This document shows positions 16,579-25,854 of a stretch of DNA of 64,000 nucleotides, piece by piece. Under the pieces are notes generated by a model that was not told where the DNA came from, made no database searches, and saw only the letters and a list, made by a program, of their open reading frames with translations. This DNA is from Xanthobacter oligotrophicus. Its GTDB lineage: Bacteria > Pseudomonadota > Alphaproteobacteria > Rhizobiales > Xanthobacteraceae. A program made the position numbers and the translations under genes. Numbering within the stretch: position 1 is the stretch's first letter; every line of letters starts with the position of its first letter. The stretch is taken from positions 124,001 through 188,000 of the forward strand of contig NZ_VTTL01000007.1 in NCBI RefSeq assembly GCF_008364685.1, written 5' to 3'.

Positions 16579-17646
16579 TCAGCCGACCGGCGCCCACAGC
16601 ACGTCCTCGATGCGGCGCGCGCCGCTGGCCAGCACGGCGAGGCGGTCGAAGCCCAGCGCGCAGCCGCTCGCGGGCGGCATCACCGCCAGGGCGGCCAGGA
16701 AATCGGCATCGATGGGATAGCGCTCGCCATAGAGCCGCTCTTTCTCGTCCATCTCCTCCTCGAAACGCCGGCGCTGCTCATCCGCATCGGTCAGCTCGCC
16801 GAAGGCGTTGGCCAGCTCCAGCCCGCAGGCATAAAGCTCGAACCGCTCGGCAAAGCGCGGATCCTGCGGCTTGGGCCGCGCCAGCGCCGCCTCGCTCACC
16901 GGATAATCGCACAGCACCGTGGGCCGGCCCATGCCAAGTTGCGGCTCGATCTTTTCCACCAGCACCCGCGAGAAGATGTCCGCCCAGGTGTCGTCCGGGG
17001 CGGTGCGGATGCCGTGCGCCGCCGCCATCTCGGCGAAGGGTGTCGGATCCGGTCGCTCGCCGGGGGCGGGCAGCACGGCGGCAAGCGCCATGCCGGCGTG
17101 GCGCGCGAACGCCTCTTCCAGCGTGAGCCTTTCCGGCGCGGCGAAGGGGTCGCAGGTGTGCCCCCGCCAGGCGAAGGTCGATACCCCGCCAGCCTCGGCG
17201 GCACAGGCGAGAAGGCCGGCACAATCCTCCATGAGCTGGGTATAGGGCGCGCCGGCGCGGTACCATTCCAGCAGGGTGAACTCGGGATGGTGGGCCATGC
17301 CCCGCTCCCGGTTGCGGAACACGCGGGCGAATTCGAAGATCTTCTCTTCCCCCGCCGCCAGCAGCTTCTTGGCGGCGAATTCCGGCGAGGTGCGCAGGTA
17401 AAGCGTGCGCCGGGCGCCGTCCGGGCCGATGAGGTCGGTGGCGAAGGCGTGCAGGTGCGCCTCGTTGCCGGGGGAGATCTGGAGTGCCGGCGTCTCCACC
17501 TCGATGAAGCCTTCGCCGGCAAGGCGGGCGCGGATCGCCGCCATCATGCGCCCGCGGGCCAGCAGGAACGGGCGCCGGTCGGCGTGGACGGACGGGCTCC
17601 ACCATGGGCTGGGATTGGGGCTTGTGCCGGGCGTCGATACCGCCAT
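16579..17646 (-). CDS. epmA: Elongation factor P--(R)-beta-lysine ligase (EpmA/GenX/PoxA)
   Basis: EpmA attaches (R)-beta-lysine to a lysine of elongation factor P. The 355-residue protein is a truncated class II lysyl-tRNA synthetase catalytic core with no anticodon-binding domain, as expected. Motif 2 is seen as FRNRERGMAHHPEFTLLEWY (about residues 109-128), and motif 3 as GCALGFDRLAVLASG near the C-terminus. It is divergent from its substrate gene efp, 142 bases away. The 2,3-aminomutase EpmB that makes beta-lysine is not in the window and must be encoded elsewhere if the pathway is complete. Confidence 0.95.
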   Translation of the reverse strand: MAVSTPGTSPNPSPWWSPSVHADRRPFLLARGRMMAAIRARLAGEGFIEVETPALQISPGNEAHLHAFATDLIGPDGARRTLYLRTSPEFAAKKLLAAGEEKIFEFARVFRNRERGMAHHPEFTLLEWYRAGAPYTQLMEDCAGLLACAAEAGGVSTFAWRGHTCDPFAAPERLTLEEAFARHAGMALAAVLPAPGERPDPTPFAEMAAAHGIRTAPDDTWADIFSRVLVEKIEPQLGMGRPTVLCDYPVSEAALARPKPQDPRFAERFELYACGLELANAFGELTDADEQRRRFEEEMDEKERLYGERYPIDADFLAALAVMPPASGCALGFDRLAVLASGARRIEDVLWAPVG

Positions 17647-17788
17647 GGGGCGCGAAATCCTTGTTGCGGCAGGGTGCGGAAGGCAGAAAGACGGGCACGA
17701 GACTGGTTTTGTGCGCCAAGATCGCTATGTTGCGCGCCGATAGATCAGGAGCGGCACGCCGCCGCACAAAGTTCAAGGAAGACGCGAC

Positions 17789-18358
17789 GTGGTCAAGGTC
17801 ATCGCCAGCTCTCTGCGCAAAGGCAATGTGGTCGATATCGACGACAAGCTCTATGTGGTGCTCACCGCTGAAAATATTCATCCCGGCAAGGGCACGCCGG
17901 TCACCCAGCTCGACATGCGCCGCATCTCCGACGGGGTGAAGATCTCCGAGCGCTACCGTACCACCGAGCAGGTGGAGCGCGCCTTCGTGGAAGACCGCCC
18001 GCACACTTTCCTCTACGAGGATTCGGACGGCTACACCTTCATGAACCCTGAGAATTTCGATCAGGTGATCGTGACCAAGGACGTCATGGGCGACTCGGCG
18101 GTGTATCTGCAGGAAGGCATGGAATGCATGCTCTCCACCCATAACGGCGTTCCCATCGCCATCGAGCTGCCGGCCCGCGTGACGCTGGAGATCGTGGACA
18201 CCGAGCCCACCGTGAAGGGCCAGACCGCCTCGTCCTCCTACAAGCCGGCCAAGCTCTCCAACGGCGTGCGCACCATGGTGCCGCCGCACGTGTCCGCCGG
18301 GACCCGTGTGGTCATCATGACCGCCGACGCCTCCTATGTGGAGCGGGCCAAGGACTGA
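17789..18358 (+). CDS. efp: Translation elongation factor P
   Basis: EF-P relieves ribosome stalling at proline runs. The product is 189 residues, the normal length, with three beta-barrel domains. The modified lysine is K34, in HPGKGTP, the form used by the EpmA pathway, which agrees with the divergent epmA gene. The start is GTG at 17789, giving [13 protein letters not shown]. The C-terminal [13 protein letters not shown] segment is the conserved OB-fold end. It is probably a single gene, followed by an unrelated response regulator after 169 bases. Confidence 0.97.
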   Translation: MVKVIASSLRKGNVVDIDDKLYVVLTAENIHPGKGTPVTQLDMRRISDGVKISERYRTTEQVERAFVEDRPHTFLYEDSDGYTFMNPENFDQVIVTKDVMGDSAVYLQEGMECMLSTHNGVPIAIELPARVTLEIVDTEPTVKGQTASSSYKPAKLSNGVRTMVPPHVSAGTRVVIMTADASYVERAKD

Positions 18359-18527
18359 TCGGAGAAGGACCCGGGACGGGCGCAGGTTCGTCCCGGATTC
18401 CGTCCGGCCATCCCTTGCGTCCCCTGCGCCCCCGCTTCGCGGTCGCAGCATCCTGCGGAAAGGATGGAACTTTTCGCCAAGTCCATCCGTTGTCGCGGGA
18501 AACGGCTGTCAGTCAGGGCGTATCGCG

Positions 18528-18944
18528 ATGATCTTTACGGGAAAGCGGGTTCTCGTCGTGGAAGACGAGTTCCTTGTGGCCTTAGGGCTGGAAGACAATC
18601 TGAGGTCGCTGGGCTGCACCGTGGTGGGGCCGGTTTCCAGCCTGTCGGGTGCCATGGCCGCCGCCGCCCATGAAAAGGTCGATGCCGCCATCCTCGACGT
18701 CAATCTGGCCGGGGAGGCGGTGTATCCCGCCGCATCCATCCTCGCGGACCGGGGCATCCCCTTCATCTTCTGCTCCGGCTACACCGGCAGCGTCCGCATG
18801 CCGGCGGAATTCGCCGACGCGCCGCGCGTGGCCAAGCCCTATACCAGCCGGGTCATCGCCGAGGCCCTGTCGGATCTCCTGTCCGGCGGACCGTCCGGGG
18901 ACAGAACCCTGCGCGGCCCGGCCACCGCCTCCAGCGAAATATAA
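18528..18944 (+). CDS. Single-domain response regulator
   Basis: This is a 138-residue receiver domain with no output domain. The acidic pocket VVEDE (residues 10-14) and the phospho-acceptor D57 in AAILDVNL are present, followed by the serine of IFCSGY and the lysine of VAKPY. Stand-alone receivers of this type in alphaproteobacteria often serve HWE-type histidine kinases as phosphate sinks or adaptors. No kinase gene is adjacent. The ATG at 18528 begins the domain; an open frame upstream of it shows no similarity. Confidence 0.85.
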   Translation: MIFTGKRVLVVEDEFLVALGLEDNLRSLGCTVVGPVSSLSGAMAAAAHEKVDAAILDVNLAGEAVYPAASILADRGIPFIFCSGYTGSVRMPAEFADAPRVAKPYTSRVIAEALSDLLSGGPSGDRTLRGPATASSEI

Positions 18945-18994
18945 ACCCCGCGTCGTACCGGCGGTCTTGAGTCGTCCAGCTCCGGCGGGCTTGA

Positions 18995-19029
18995 CCAAGG
19001 GCCGTCGAGCCAAGCCGGCCGGCCCTTGG
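18995..19029. terminator. Inverted repeat between convergent genes
   Basis: CCAAGGGCC at 18995-19003 pairs with GGCCCTTGG at 19021-19029. It lies between the response regulator stop and the grpE stop and could terminate transcription from both sides. There is no clear T run, so confidence is moderate. Confidence 0.5.
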
Positions 19030-19051
19030 TGCAGGTGAGCGGCCAAGGGCG

Positions 19052-19717
19052 TCAGGCCGCCCCGGCCTCCTTGTCCTTGTCGGAAGTCTGGGAGGCAGCC
19101 GCCTCAGCCTTCGGACCGCCGCGGGCGACACCCACCATGGCAGGGCGCAGCACGCGCTCGCCGATGACGTAGCCGGACTGCACCACCTGCACCACCGTGC
19201 CCGACGGCACGCTCGGGTCGGGAACCTCGAACATGGCCTGGTGCAGGTTGGGGTCGAACTTCTGGCCCTTGGGCTCGATCTTGCGGATGCCGTGCTTTTC
19301 CAGCGCCTTGACGAGGCCGCGCTCGGTCAGCTCCAAGCCTTCCAGCAGGCCCTTCACGGCGCCGTCGGCGGTGGCCTTGGCCTCATCGTCCACCGTGCCG
19401 AGGGCGCGGGCGAGGTCGTCGGCCACGTTCAGCACGTCGCGGGCGAAGGAGGCGATGCCATAAGTCTTGGCGTCCACCACTTCCTTCTCGGCGCGGCGGC
19501 GAATGTTCTCGGCTTCCGCGAAGGCGCGCAGGAACTTGTCCTTCATGCTCGCGATCTCGGCTTCCAGGCGCTGCTTTTCCGCAGCGAAGTCGCCGGTGAT
19601 CTCCTGGTCGGCGGTAGCGAGGGCTTCCGCCTCGGCGGTCGCCTCGTTGACGCCCGCGTTCACACCGTTTTCGCTTGCGTCGCCGCCGGTCTCGGGCGCG
19701 CGCTTCTGCTCGCTCAT
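19052..19717 (-). CDS. grpE: Nucleotide exchange factor GrpE
   Basis: GrpE is the DnaK co-chaperone that drives ADP release. The 221-residue protein has an acidic disordered N-terminus (1-45), a long coiled coil (about 45-100, with KDKFLRAFAEAENIRRRAEKE) and the beta-wing domain with FDPNLHQAMFEV and VVQSGYVIGERVLRPAMVGVA. The ATG at 19717 gives the usual MSEQ-type start; the open frame upstream is not conserved. It lies 151 bases downstream of hrcA in the same direction, the standard heat-shock pairing. Confidence 0.96.
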   Translation of the reverse strand: MSEQKRAPETGGDASENGVNAGVNEATAEAEALATADQEITGDFAAEKQRLEAEIASMKDKFLRAFAEAENIRRRAEKEVVDAKTYGIASFARDVLNVADDLARALGTVDDEAKATADGAVKGLLEGLELTERGLVKALEKHGIRKIEPKGQKFDPNLHQAMFEVPDPSVPSGTVVQVVQSGYVIGERVLRPAMVGVARGGPKAEAAASQTSDKDKEAGAA

Positions 19718-19868
19718 CCGGTTTATTCCCCTGCCATGAATGTCGCCCCCGTAGGGGCAAAGACCAAATGTCCACGCGGATATCGGGGCCTCGGCGCCAA
19801 AAATCAAGACTGCGCGAGAACCGGCGCCCGACTGCCCCCGAAAGTTTCGCCTGCCGGGCCCGATCGGC

Positions 19869-21011
19869 TCAGGCGGCATCCACGCCGGGCGCGCCGAGCA
19901 CGCGGCTCACCAGCCGGGCGGTGAAATCCACCATGGGCACGATGCGCCCGTAATTGAGCCGGGTCGGGCCGATGACCCCGAGCACGCCCACCACCCGGCC
20001 CTGACCGTCGCGATAGGGCGCCACGATGGTGGAGGAGCCGGACAGCGAGAACAGACGGTTCTCCGAGCCGATGAAGATGCGCAGCGCCTGCGCCTCCTCG
20101 GCCCGGCCCAAGAGGTCCACCACCTCGCGCTTGGTCTCCAGATCGTCGAACAGCAGGCGGATGCGCTCCAGGTCCTCCAGCGCCCGCAGGTCCTCCAAAA
20201 GCTTCGCCTGCCCGCGCACGATGAGCTTGCGGTCGCCCGGCTCCTCGCCGGACCAGGAGGCAAGGCCGTCCTCCACCACCCGCGCGGTGAGGGCGTCGAG
20301 GTCGAGCCGCAGCTCGGCCAGCAGGTTCTCCATCTCCGCCCGCGCGTCGCCGAGGGTGCGGCCGCGGATGCGGGCGTTGAGGAAATTGGTGGCTTCGGTG
20401 AGGGCGGAGGTGGGCAGGCCCGGCGGCAGGGGCAGCACGCGGTTCTCCACCTGCCCGTCTTCCGATACCAGGATGACGAGGGCGCGGCCCGGTTCCAGCG
20501 GCACGAATTCCACATGCTTGAGGCGCGGGTCGGTCTTGGTGGCGGTCACCACCCCGGCGCCACGGGCCAGGCCCGAGAGCATGGCGGAGGCTTCCTGCAG
20601 CACGCCTTCCACCGTGGTGGTCTTGGCGGCGGCCATCACCTGGGTCTCGATATTGGTGCGGTCGCGTTCGTTCACGTCGCCGATTTCCATCAGCGCATCC
20701 ACGAAGAAGCGCAGGCCGCGCTCGGTGGGCAGGCGTCCGGCGCTGGTGTGGGGGGCGTAGATGAGGCCCGCCGTCTCCAGATCCGCCATCACGTTGCGCA
20801 CCGAGGCGGGCGACAGGGTCATGGGGATGAGACGCGAGAGATTGCGCGAGCCCACCGGCTCGCCGGTGGCCAGGTAGCTTTCCACGATCTGGCGGAAGAT
20901 CTCCCGCGCGCGCTGGTCGATCTGCGCGAGGCCGCCGGTCGACAGGGGCTGGAACGGATCGAGCGCCACTGGGTCACCGCTTTCCACTGAACCGGGACTG
21001 CCCCGGGACAC
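19869..21011 (-). CDS. hrcA: Heat-inducible transcription repressor HrcA
   Basis: HrcA represses class I heat-shock genes by binding CIRCE. The protein has an N-terminal winged helix with [17 protein letters not shown] (about residues 46-62) and the segment [14 protein letters not shown], followed by the long HrcA dimerisation and inserted domains ending in [14 protein letters not shown]. The start is uncertain: GTG at 21011 gives 380 residues, whereas GTG at 20987 or 20969 would give lengths closer to the family norm. No CIRCE element (TTAGCACTC-N9-GAGTGCTAA) is visible in the window. It heads the hrcA-grpE pair and is divergent from rph. Confidence 0.95.
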   Translation of the reverse strand: MSRGSPGSVESGDPVALDPFQPLSTGGLAQIDQRAREIFRQIVESYLATGEPVGSRNLSRLIPMTLSPASVRNVMADLETAGLIYAPHTSAGRLPTERGLRFFVDALMEIGDVNERDRTNIETQVMAAAKTTTVEGVLQEASAMLSGLARGAGVVTATKTDPRLKHVEFVPLEPGRALVILVSEDGQVENRVLPLPPGLPTSALTEATNFLNARIRGRTLGDARAEMENLLAELRLDLDALTARVVEDGLASWSGEEPGDRKLIVRGQAKLLEDLRALEDLERIRLLFDDLETKREVVDLLGRAEEAQALRIFIGSENRLFSLSGSSTIVAPYRDGQGRVVGVLGVIGPTRLNYGRIVPMVDFTARLVSRVLGAPGVDAA

Positions 21012-21024
21012 GTATTATGTGTCC
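21006..21024. promoter_or_regulatory. Inverted repeat at the hrcA start
   Basis: GGACAC and GTGTCC flank a seven-base spacer and overlap the possible GTG start of hrcA at 21011. It could be an operator or a small hairpin covering that start, which would favour one of the downstream starts. No regulator is assigned. Confidence 0.3.
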
Positions 21025-21135
21025 ATGAACAGGCCCCCGCACAAGCGCCGTCGCGCATCGCGACCGGCTTTGCTTCCCTCGCGCCGCCGGCCGCTCTAAA
21101 AGGGGCGCCCGATGACCAGACAAGAGGTAAGTCCC

Positions 21136-21849
21136 ATGCGCCCCAGCAAGCGCGCCGCCGACGAGATGCGCGCGGTCTCCTTTGAACGGGGCGTGATGCG
21201 CCACGCGGAAGGCTCCTGCCTCGTGAAGTTCGGCGAGACCCATGTGCTCGTCTCCGCCACGCTGGAAGAGCGCCTGCCGCCGTGGCTCAAGGGCCAGGGC
21301 CGCGGATGGGTGACGGCGGAATATTCCATGCTGCCCCGCGCCACCCATGATCGCACCCGGCGCGAATCCACCACCGGCAAGCAGTCCGGCCGCACCCAGG
21401 AAATCCAGCGCCTCATCGGCCGCTCCATGCGCTCGGTCACCGACCTCGTGGCCCTGGGCGAGAAGCAGATCACGCTGGACTGCGACGTGCTGCAGGCCGA
21501 CGGCGGCACCCGCACCGCCTCCATCACCGGCGCCTGGATCGCGCTCTACGACTGCCTGAGCTGGATGCGGCAGCGCTCCATGATCAAGGAGATGCCGCTG
21601 AAGGACCACGTAGCGGCGGTGTCCTGCGGCATCTACAACGGCACCCCGGTGCTCGACCTCGACTATGCCGAGGATTCGGTGGCCGAGACCGACGCCAATT
21701 TCGTCATGACCGGTACCGGCGGCATCGTGGAGATCCAGGGCACGGCGGAAAAGACCCCGTTCTCGCAGGACGAGCTGCTGGGGCTGCTTGGCCTTGCCCG
21801 TTCCGGCGTGGAGAAGCTGGTGGGGTTGCAGAAGCTGGCGGTGGGCTGA
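21136..21849 (+). CDS. rph: Ribonuclease PH
   Basis: RNase PH is a phosphorolytic 3'-to-5' exoribonuclease that trims tRNA 3' ends. It is 237 residues when started at [12 protein letters not shown]; an in-frame ATG eight codons upstream (21112) is also open. The chosen ATG follows GAGGTAAG at good spacing and matches the family start. Conserved phosphate and RNA-site segments are visible: [15 protein letters not shown] and [19 protein letters not shown]. The stop overlaps the rdgB start by one base, so rph, rdgB and hemW form an operon. Confidence 0.96.
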   Translation: MRPSKRAADEMRAVSFERGVMRHAEGSCLVKFGETHVLVSATLEERLPPWLKGQGRGWVTAEYSMLPRATHDRTRRESTTGKQSGRTQEIQRLIGRSMRSVTDLVALGEKQITLDCDVLQADGGTRTASITGAWIALYDCLSWMRQRSMIKEMPLKDHVAAVSCGIYNGTPVLDLDYAEDSVAETDANFVMTGTGGIVEIQGTAEKTPFSQDELLGLLGLARSGVEKLVGLQKLAVG

Positions 21850-22484
21850 TGAGCCATCGGATCCTGAAGGGCCGGCTCGTGGTGGCCACCCACAATCCCG
21901 GCAAGCTCATCGAGATGCGCATGCTGCTCGCTCCTCACGGGGTGGAGGCAGTGTCGGCCGGGGAGCTGGGCCTCACCGAGCCGGAGGAGACGGAAGAAAC
22001 CTTCTCCGGCAACGCCCGCCTGAAGGCGCAGGCGGCGGCGGCGGCGGCCCAGCTGCCGGCCTTCGCCGACGATTCGGGGTTGGTCATCGATGCGCTGGGC
22101 GGCGCGCCGGGCATCCACACCGCCCGCTGGGCGGGGCCGGACCGGGACTTCGAGATGGCCATGGAGAAGGTGCAGGCCGAGCTGGAGAAGGTGGGCGCCA
22201 TCGCCCCCGAGCAACGCCGCGCCCGCTTCGTCTCCGCCCTGTGCCTGGCGTGGCCCGACGGCCATGTTGAGGAATTCGAGGGGGTGGTGGAGGGCACTTT
22301 GGTGTGGCCGCCGCGCGGGGCCAAGGGCTTCGGCTACGACCCCATGTTCGTCCCCGAGGACTATCCCAAGACCTTCGCGGAGATGACGGCGGACGAGAAG
22401 CATTCCATGCCGCCCAAGGGCTTCGGCCTCTCCCACCGGGCGCGGGCCTTCCTGAAGCTGTCCCAGGCGTGTTTGGAGGGGTGA
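21849..22484 (+). CDS. rdgB: dITP/XTP pyrophosphatase (RdgB/HAM1)
   Basis: RdgB removes dITP and XTP from the nucleotide pool. The 211-residue product shows the substrate lid VVATHNPGKLIEMR near the start, SGNARLKAQA, the catalytic DDSGL region (about residues 77-81), GAKGFGYDPMF and the C-terminal SHRARA. The start ATG overlaps the rph stop (TGATG), and the stop overlaps the probable GTG start of hemW (GTGA), so the three genes are translationally coupled. Confidence 0.96.
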   Translation: MSHRILKGRLVVATHNPGKLIEMRMLLAPHGVEAVSAGELGLTEPEETEETFSGNARLKAQAAAAAAQLPAFADDSGLVIDALGGAPGIHTARWAGPDRDFEMAMEKVQAELEKVGAIAPEQRRARFVSALCLAWPDGHVEEFEGVVEGTLVWPPRGAKGFGYDPMFVPEDYPKTFAEMTADEKHSMPPKGFGLSHRARAFLKLSQACLEG

Positions 22485-23707
22485 GCGAAGACTTGGATCA
22501 GGCCTCCTCCGATAGGACCAACGCGAACCCTCCCCCGCAAGCGGGAGAGGGAGCCTCGTCCATCCCCGACCCCGCCGGCTTCGGCGTCTATGTCCATTGG
22601 CCGTTCTGCAAGGCCAAGTGCCCCTATTGCGACTTCAACAGCCACGTGCGCCACGCCCCGCCGGACGAGGCACGCTTCATCGCCGCCTTCCGCCGCGAAA
22701 TCGCGCACATGCGCGCCTTGTCCGGCCCGAAGCAGGCGCAGACGGTCTTTTTCGGCGGCGGCACGCCCTCGCTCATGGCGCCGGCCACGGTTGCCGCCAT
22801 CCTGGAGGCCATCAATGAGGCCTGGCCGCTGACCGCTGACGCCGAGGTGACGCTGGAGGCCAACCCCACGTCGGTGGAGGCGGAGCGCTTCGCCGGCTAT
22901 GGCGCGGCGGGGGTCAACCGGGTGTCGCTGGGGGTGCAGGCGCTGGACGATGCCGATTTGCAGGGCCTCGGCCGCATGCATTCGGTGGCCGAGGCGCTGG
23001 CGGCGGTGGCCATCGCCCGTCGGGCGTTCAGGCGCGTCTCCTTCGACCTCATCTATGCCCGCCCGCGCCAGACCCCCGAACAGTGGGCGGCAGAGCTGAA
23101 GCGCGCTTTGGCCGAGGGCTGCGAGCATCTTTCCCTCTACCAGCTCACCATCGAGCCGGGCACGCCGTTCGAGCGGCTGTATGGCGCCGGCAAGCTGATC
23201 CTGCCCGACGACGACATCTCCCGCGCCCTGTGGGACGTGACGCAGGAGGTGACGGCGCAGGCTGGCCTGCCCGCCTACGAGGTCTCCAACCACGCCCGTC
23301 CGGGCGCCGAGGCGCGGCACAACCAGATCTATTGGCGCTACGGCACCTATGCCGGCATCGGCGCCGGCGCCCACGGCCGGCTGGTGGTGGACGGCACCCG
23401 CCGCGCCCTCTTCACCGAGCGTGCGCCGGAAGACTGGCTGGCGCGGGTAGAAGAGCAGGGGCACGGCATCGTCTCCGACGAGGCCCTGTCGGCGGCGGAG
23501 CAGGCGGACGAGATGCTGCTCATGGGCCTGCGCCTGAAGGAGGGTGTCGACCTTGCCCGCCACGCCCGCCTCGGCGGTCAGGTGGACGAGGCGCGCATCG
23601 CCGCTTTGGCGGCGGCGGGGTTCGTGACCCGCACCGGCGACCGGCTGAGCGTGACGCCCGCCGGCTTCCCGGTGCTCAATGCGGTTATCGCACAGCTTGC
23701 GCAGTGA
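22481..23707 (+). CDS. hemW: Radical SAM heme chaperone HemW
   Basis: HemW is a radical-SAM protein related to HemN that binds and delivers heme. It is 408 residues when started at the GTG overlapping the rdgB stop. The 4Fe-4S cluster motif is CKAKCPYC, just after FGVYVHWPF, and the GGGTPS motif follows. No other in-frame start exists between 22481 and the radical SAM core. The first 36 or so residues are therefore an unusual extension, and they contain a copy of the dispersed 26-base palindrome read as NPPPQAGEG. The rest of the protein is ordinary for the family. Confidence 0.93.
   Translation: MSEDLDQASSDRTNANPPPQAGEGASSIPDPAGFGVYVHWPFCKAKCPYCDFNSHVRHAPPDEARFIAAFRREIAHMRALSGPKQAQTVFFGGGTPSLMAPATVAAILEAINEAWPLTADAEVTLEANPTSVEAERFAGYGAAGVNRVSLGVQALDDADLQGLGRMHSVAEALAAVAIARRAFRRVSFDLIYARPRQTPEQWAAELKRALAEGCEHLSLYQLTIEPGTPFERLYGAGKLILPDDDISRALWDVTQEVTAQAGLPAYEVSNHARPGAEARHNQIYWRYGTYAGIGAGAHGRLVVDGTRRALFTERAPEDWLARVEEQGHGIVSDEALSAAEQADEMLLMGLRLKEGVDLARHARLGGQVDEARIAALAAAGFVTRTGDRLSVTPAGFPVLNAVIAQLAQ
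22528..22553. repeat. Short palindromic repeat, copy 2, inside hemW
   Basis: This is the reverse-complement partner of 1836-1861, matching at 25 of 26 bases (CCCTCCCCCG, CAAG, CGGGAGAGGG). Here it lies inside the N-terminal coding region of hemW and keeps the frame open, so it appears to be a palindromic element that has become coding. Confidence 0.75.
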
Positions 23708-23804
23708 GGCCGGCGCGGTTCACGCCTGCTGCATCCCGGCGTTATAAGGCTGGCCAGTATCAAGGCGCGCGCGCCATGCGGTGCGCCGGTCCAACGAGGC
23801 GGAA

Positions 23805-24641
23805 ATGAGCGAGAGCGTGCTGAAATCCCTGTCCGGTCCCGTGGTGCTGCTGGGCGCCGGCAAGATGGGCGGGGCCATGCTGGAAGGCTGGCTGAAGCTG
23901 GGCCTGCCCGCCGACAAGGCCGTGGTGCTCGATCCGAACCTGCCGGCGGATGCCGCCGCCGCGCTGGCCGCGCGGGGCGTCGCCGTCAATCCCGCCCCGG
24001 CCGACATTCCGGCGCCCTCCGTGCTGCTGCTGGCGGTGAAGCCGCAGGTGGCGCCCGATGCGCTGCCGCCGCTGGCGCCGCTGGTGGGGGAGGGGACGCT
24101 GGTCGTCTCCATCATGGCGGGGCGCACCCTCGCCTTCATGTCCGCCATCTTCGGGGCGGGGGCGGCCATTGTCCGCTCCATCCCCAACACCCCGGCCGCC
24201 ATCGGGCGGGGGGTGAGCGTCTGCGTGCCCGGGGCGAACGTGTCCGCCGCCCAGCGTGACCTTGCCACCGCCCTGCTCGGTGCCATCGGCATCGTGGAGT
24301 GGATCGATGACGAGGCGCTGATGGATGCCGCCACCGCCGTCTCCGGCTCCGGCCCGGCCTACGCCTTCCTGCTGGCGGAGGTGATGGCCCAGGCGGGCGC
24401 CGCCGCCGGCCTGCCGCCGGAGCTTGCCGCCCGCATCGCCCGCGCCACCGTGGCCGGGGCCGGCGCGCTCATGGACCAGTCGGACCTTCCCGCCGCCACC
24501 CTGCGCCAGAACGTCACCTCTCCCGGCGGCACCACCGCGGCGGCCCTTGGGGTTCTGATGAACGACACCGCCGGTTTCGGCCCGCTGATGGTGGAAGCGG
24601 TTGCCGCCGCCACCCGAAGGGGCAAAGAATTGGCGGGCTGA
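23805..24641 (+). CDS. proC: Pyrroline-5-carboxylate reductase
   Basis: ProC catalyses the last step of proline synthesis, NAD(P)H-dependent reduction of pyrroline-5-carboxylate. The 278-residue protein starts with a Rossmann motif, LLGAGKMGGAML, and carries AVKPQ, RSIPNTPAAIGRG and the substrate-site segment SGSGPAYAF; the C-terminal VTSPGGTTAAAL is the family signature. The ATG at 23805 is preceded by GAGGCGG; a GTG eight codons upstream is possible but less likely. A TetR-type gene follows after 32 bases and may be co-transcribed. Confidence 0.95.
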   Translation: MSESVLKSLSGPVVLLGAGKMGGAMLEGWLKLGLPADKAVVLDPNLPADAAAALAARGVAVNPAPADIPAPSVLLLAVKPQVAPDALPPLAPLVGEGTLVVSIMAGRTLAFMSAIFGAGAAIVRSIPNTPAAIGRGVSVCVPGANVSAAQRDLATALLGAIGIVEWIDDEALMDAATAVSGSGPAYAFLLAEVMAQAGAAAGLPPELAARIARATVAGAGALMDQSDLPAATLRQNVTSPGGTTAAALGVLMNDTAGFGPLMVEAVAAATRRGKELAG

Positions 24642-24673
24642 GGCGCGCCACTCAGATTGCGCGAGGAGAAAGC

Positions 24674-25339
24674 ATGACCTCCGAGACCACCCGCGATGCC
24701 TGCCTGCGCAGCTTCCTCGCCCTTCTGGGCGAGCGGCCGTTCGCGCGCATCGCCCTCGGCGACGTGGCGGAGCGCTGCGGCGTGTCGCTGGCCGAAATGC
24801 GGGCCTCCTTCGCCTCGTCCCAGGATCTCCTCGCCGCCTTCTTCCGTTCTACCGACCGGCACGTGCTGTCGGAAGGCGGGCCGGATGCGGAGGAGTTCGC
24901 GGGGGAGGGGCCCAAGGAGCGCCTGTTCGAAGTGCTGATGCGCCGGCTCGACGCGCTGGAGCCCCACAAGGAAGCGGTGCGCTCGCTGCGCCAGTCCGCC
25001 CGGCGCGATCCGCTGCTGGCGCTGCATCTGCTGCGCCTGTCGGAAGGCTCCCAGCGCTGGATGTTGGCGTCGGCGGGCATCGACTGCACCGGCCTTGCCG
25101 GCAGCATCCGGGCCAAGGGCCTCGCCGTGCTGTTCGCCCGCGTGCTGGGGGTGTGGCTGGAGGACGAGGATCCCGGCCTTGCCCGCACCATGGCGGCCCT
25201 CGACCAGGAACTAGAGCGCGGGGCCAAGCTGCTCGGCATGCTGGACGACGTGGCCTCTATCGCCATCCCGTGGCGCAAGCGCCGGGCCACCGCCGCACCC
25301 CACGAGGCCGCGCCCGCCGCAGACGAGCCTGCGGCCTGA
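24674..25339 (+). CDS. TetR/AcrR family transcriptional regulator
   Basis: The 221-residue protein has an N-terminal TetR helix-turn-helix (about residues 22-45: IALGDVAERCGVSLAEMRASF) followed by an all-helical ligand and dimer domain (about 60-200). The DNA-binding half is somewhat divergent from classical TetR. It lies directly downstream of proC and 17 bases before an UPF0178 gene. Target genes and inducer are unknown; no obvious TetR palindrome was found nearby. Confidence 0.8.
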   Translation: MTSETTRDACLRSFLALLGERPFARIALGDVAERCGVSLAEMRASFASSQDLLAAFFRSTDRHVLSEGGPDAEEFAGEGPKERLFEVLMRRLDALEPHKEAVRSLRQSARRDPLLALHLLRLSEGSQRWMLASAGIDCTGLAGSIRAKGLAVLFARVLGVWLEDEDPGLARTMAALDQELERGAKLLGMLDDVASIAIPWRKRRATAAPHEAAPAADEPAA

Positions 25340-25356
25340 CATGAGCCCGGCCTCGC

Positions 25357-25851
25357 ATGCGTGACGCGCCCATCGCCCTCTATATCGACGCCGACGCCTG
25401 CCCGGTGAAGGAGGAGGCCTACAAGGTCGCCTTCCGCCACGCCCTGAAGGTCTTCGTGGTCGCCAACACCCCCATTGCGGTGCCGCGCCACCCGCTGGTG
25501 GAGCGGGTGACCGTGCCGGCGGGGCCGGACGCGGCCGATGACTTCATCGCCGGCCGTGCCGTCCGCGGCGACGTGGTGGTGACCACCGACGTGCCGCTGG
25601 CCGCCCGCTGCGTCGCCGCCGGGGCGGATGTGATTGCGCCCAACGGGCGGCCCTTCACCCGCGATTCCATCGGCATGGCGCTGGCCACCCGCAACCTCAT
25701 GGAGGATTTGCGCTCGGCCGGCGCGGTCACCGGCGGGCCGAAGCCCTTCGCCGCGCGCGACCGCTCGGCCTTCCTCTCGGCCCTCGACCTTGCCATCGTG
25801 CGGCTGAAGCGGGCGGGTTTTGTCGCTGGGACGCTAGGGCAGGGCGGCTGA
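25357..25851 (+). CDS. UPF0178 (YaiI/YqxD, DUF188) family protein
   Basis: The 164-residue product belongs to the widespread YaiI/YqxD family of unknown function, related to PIN/NYN-like nuclease folds. The signature [10 protein letters not shown] opens the protein (residues 9-18), followed by [12 protein letters not shown] and a [11 protein letters not shown] segment. The Asp-rich start suggests a metal-dependent site, but no activity is proven for the family as far as I know. It converges on cowN, with a 3-base gap between stops. Confidence 0.88.
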   Translation: MRDAPIALYIDADACPVKEEAYKVAFRHALKVFVVANTPIAVPRHPLVERVTVPAGPDAADDFIAGRAVRGDVVVTTDVPLAARCVAAGADVIAPNGRPFTRDSIGMALATRNLMEDLRSAGAVTGGPKPFAARDRSAFLSALDLAIVRLKRAGFVAGTLGQGG

Positions 25852-25854
25852 CGG

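Noticed and set aside
21012-21135. CIRCE operator in front of hrcA
   Set aside because: No TTAGCACTC-N9-GAGTGCTAA or close variant was found; only a shorter unrelated inverted repeat is present.
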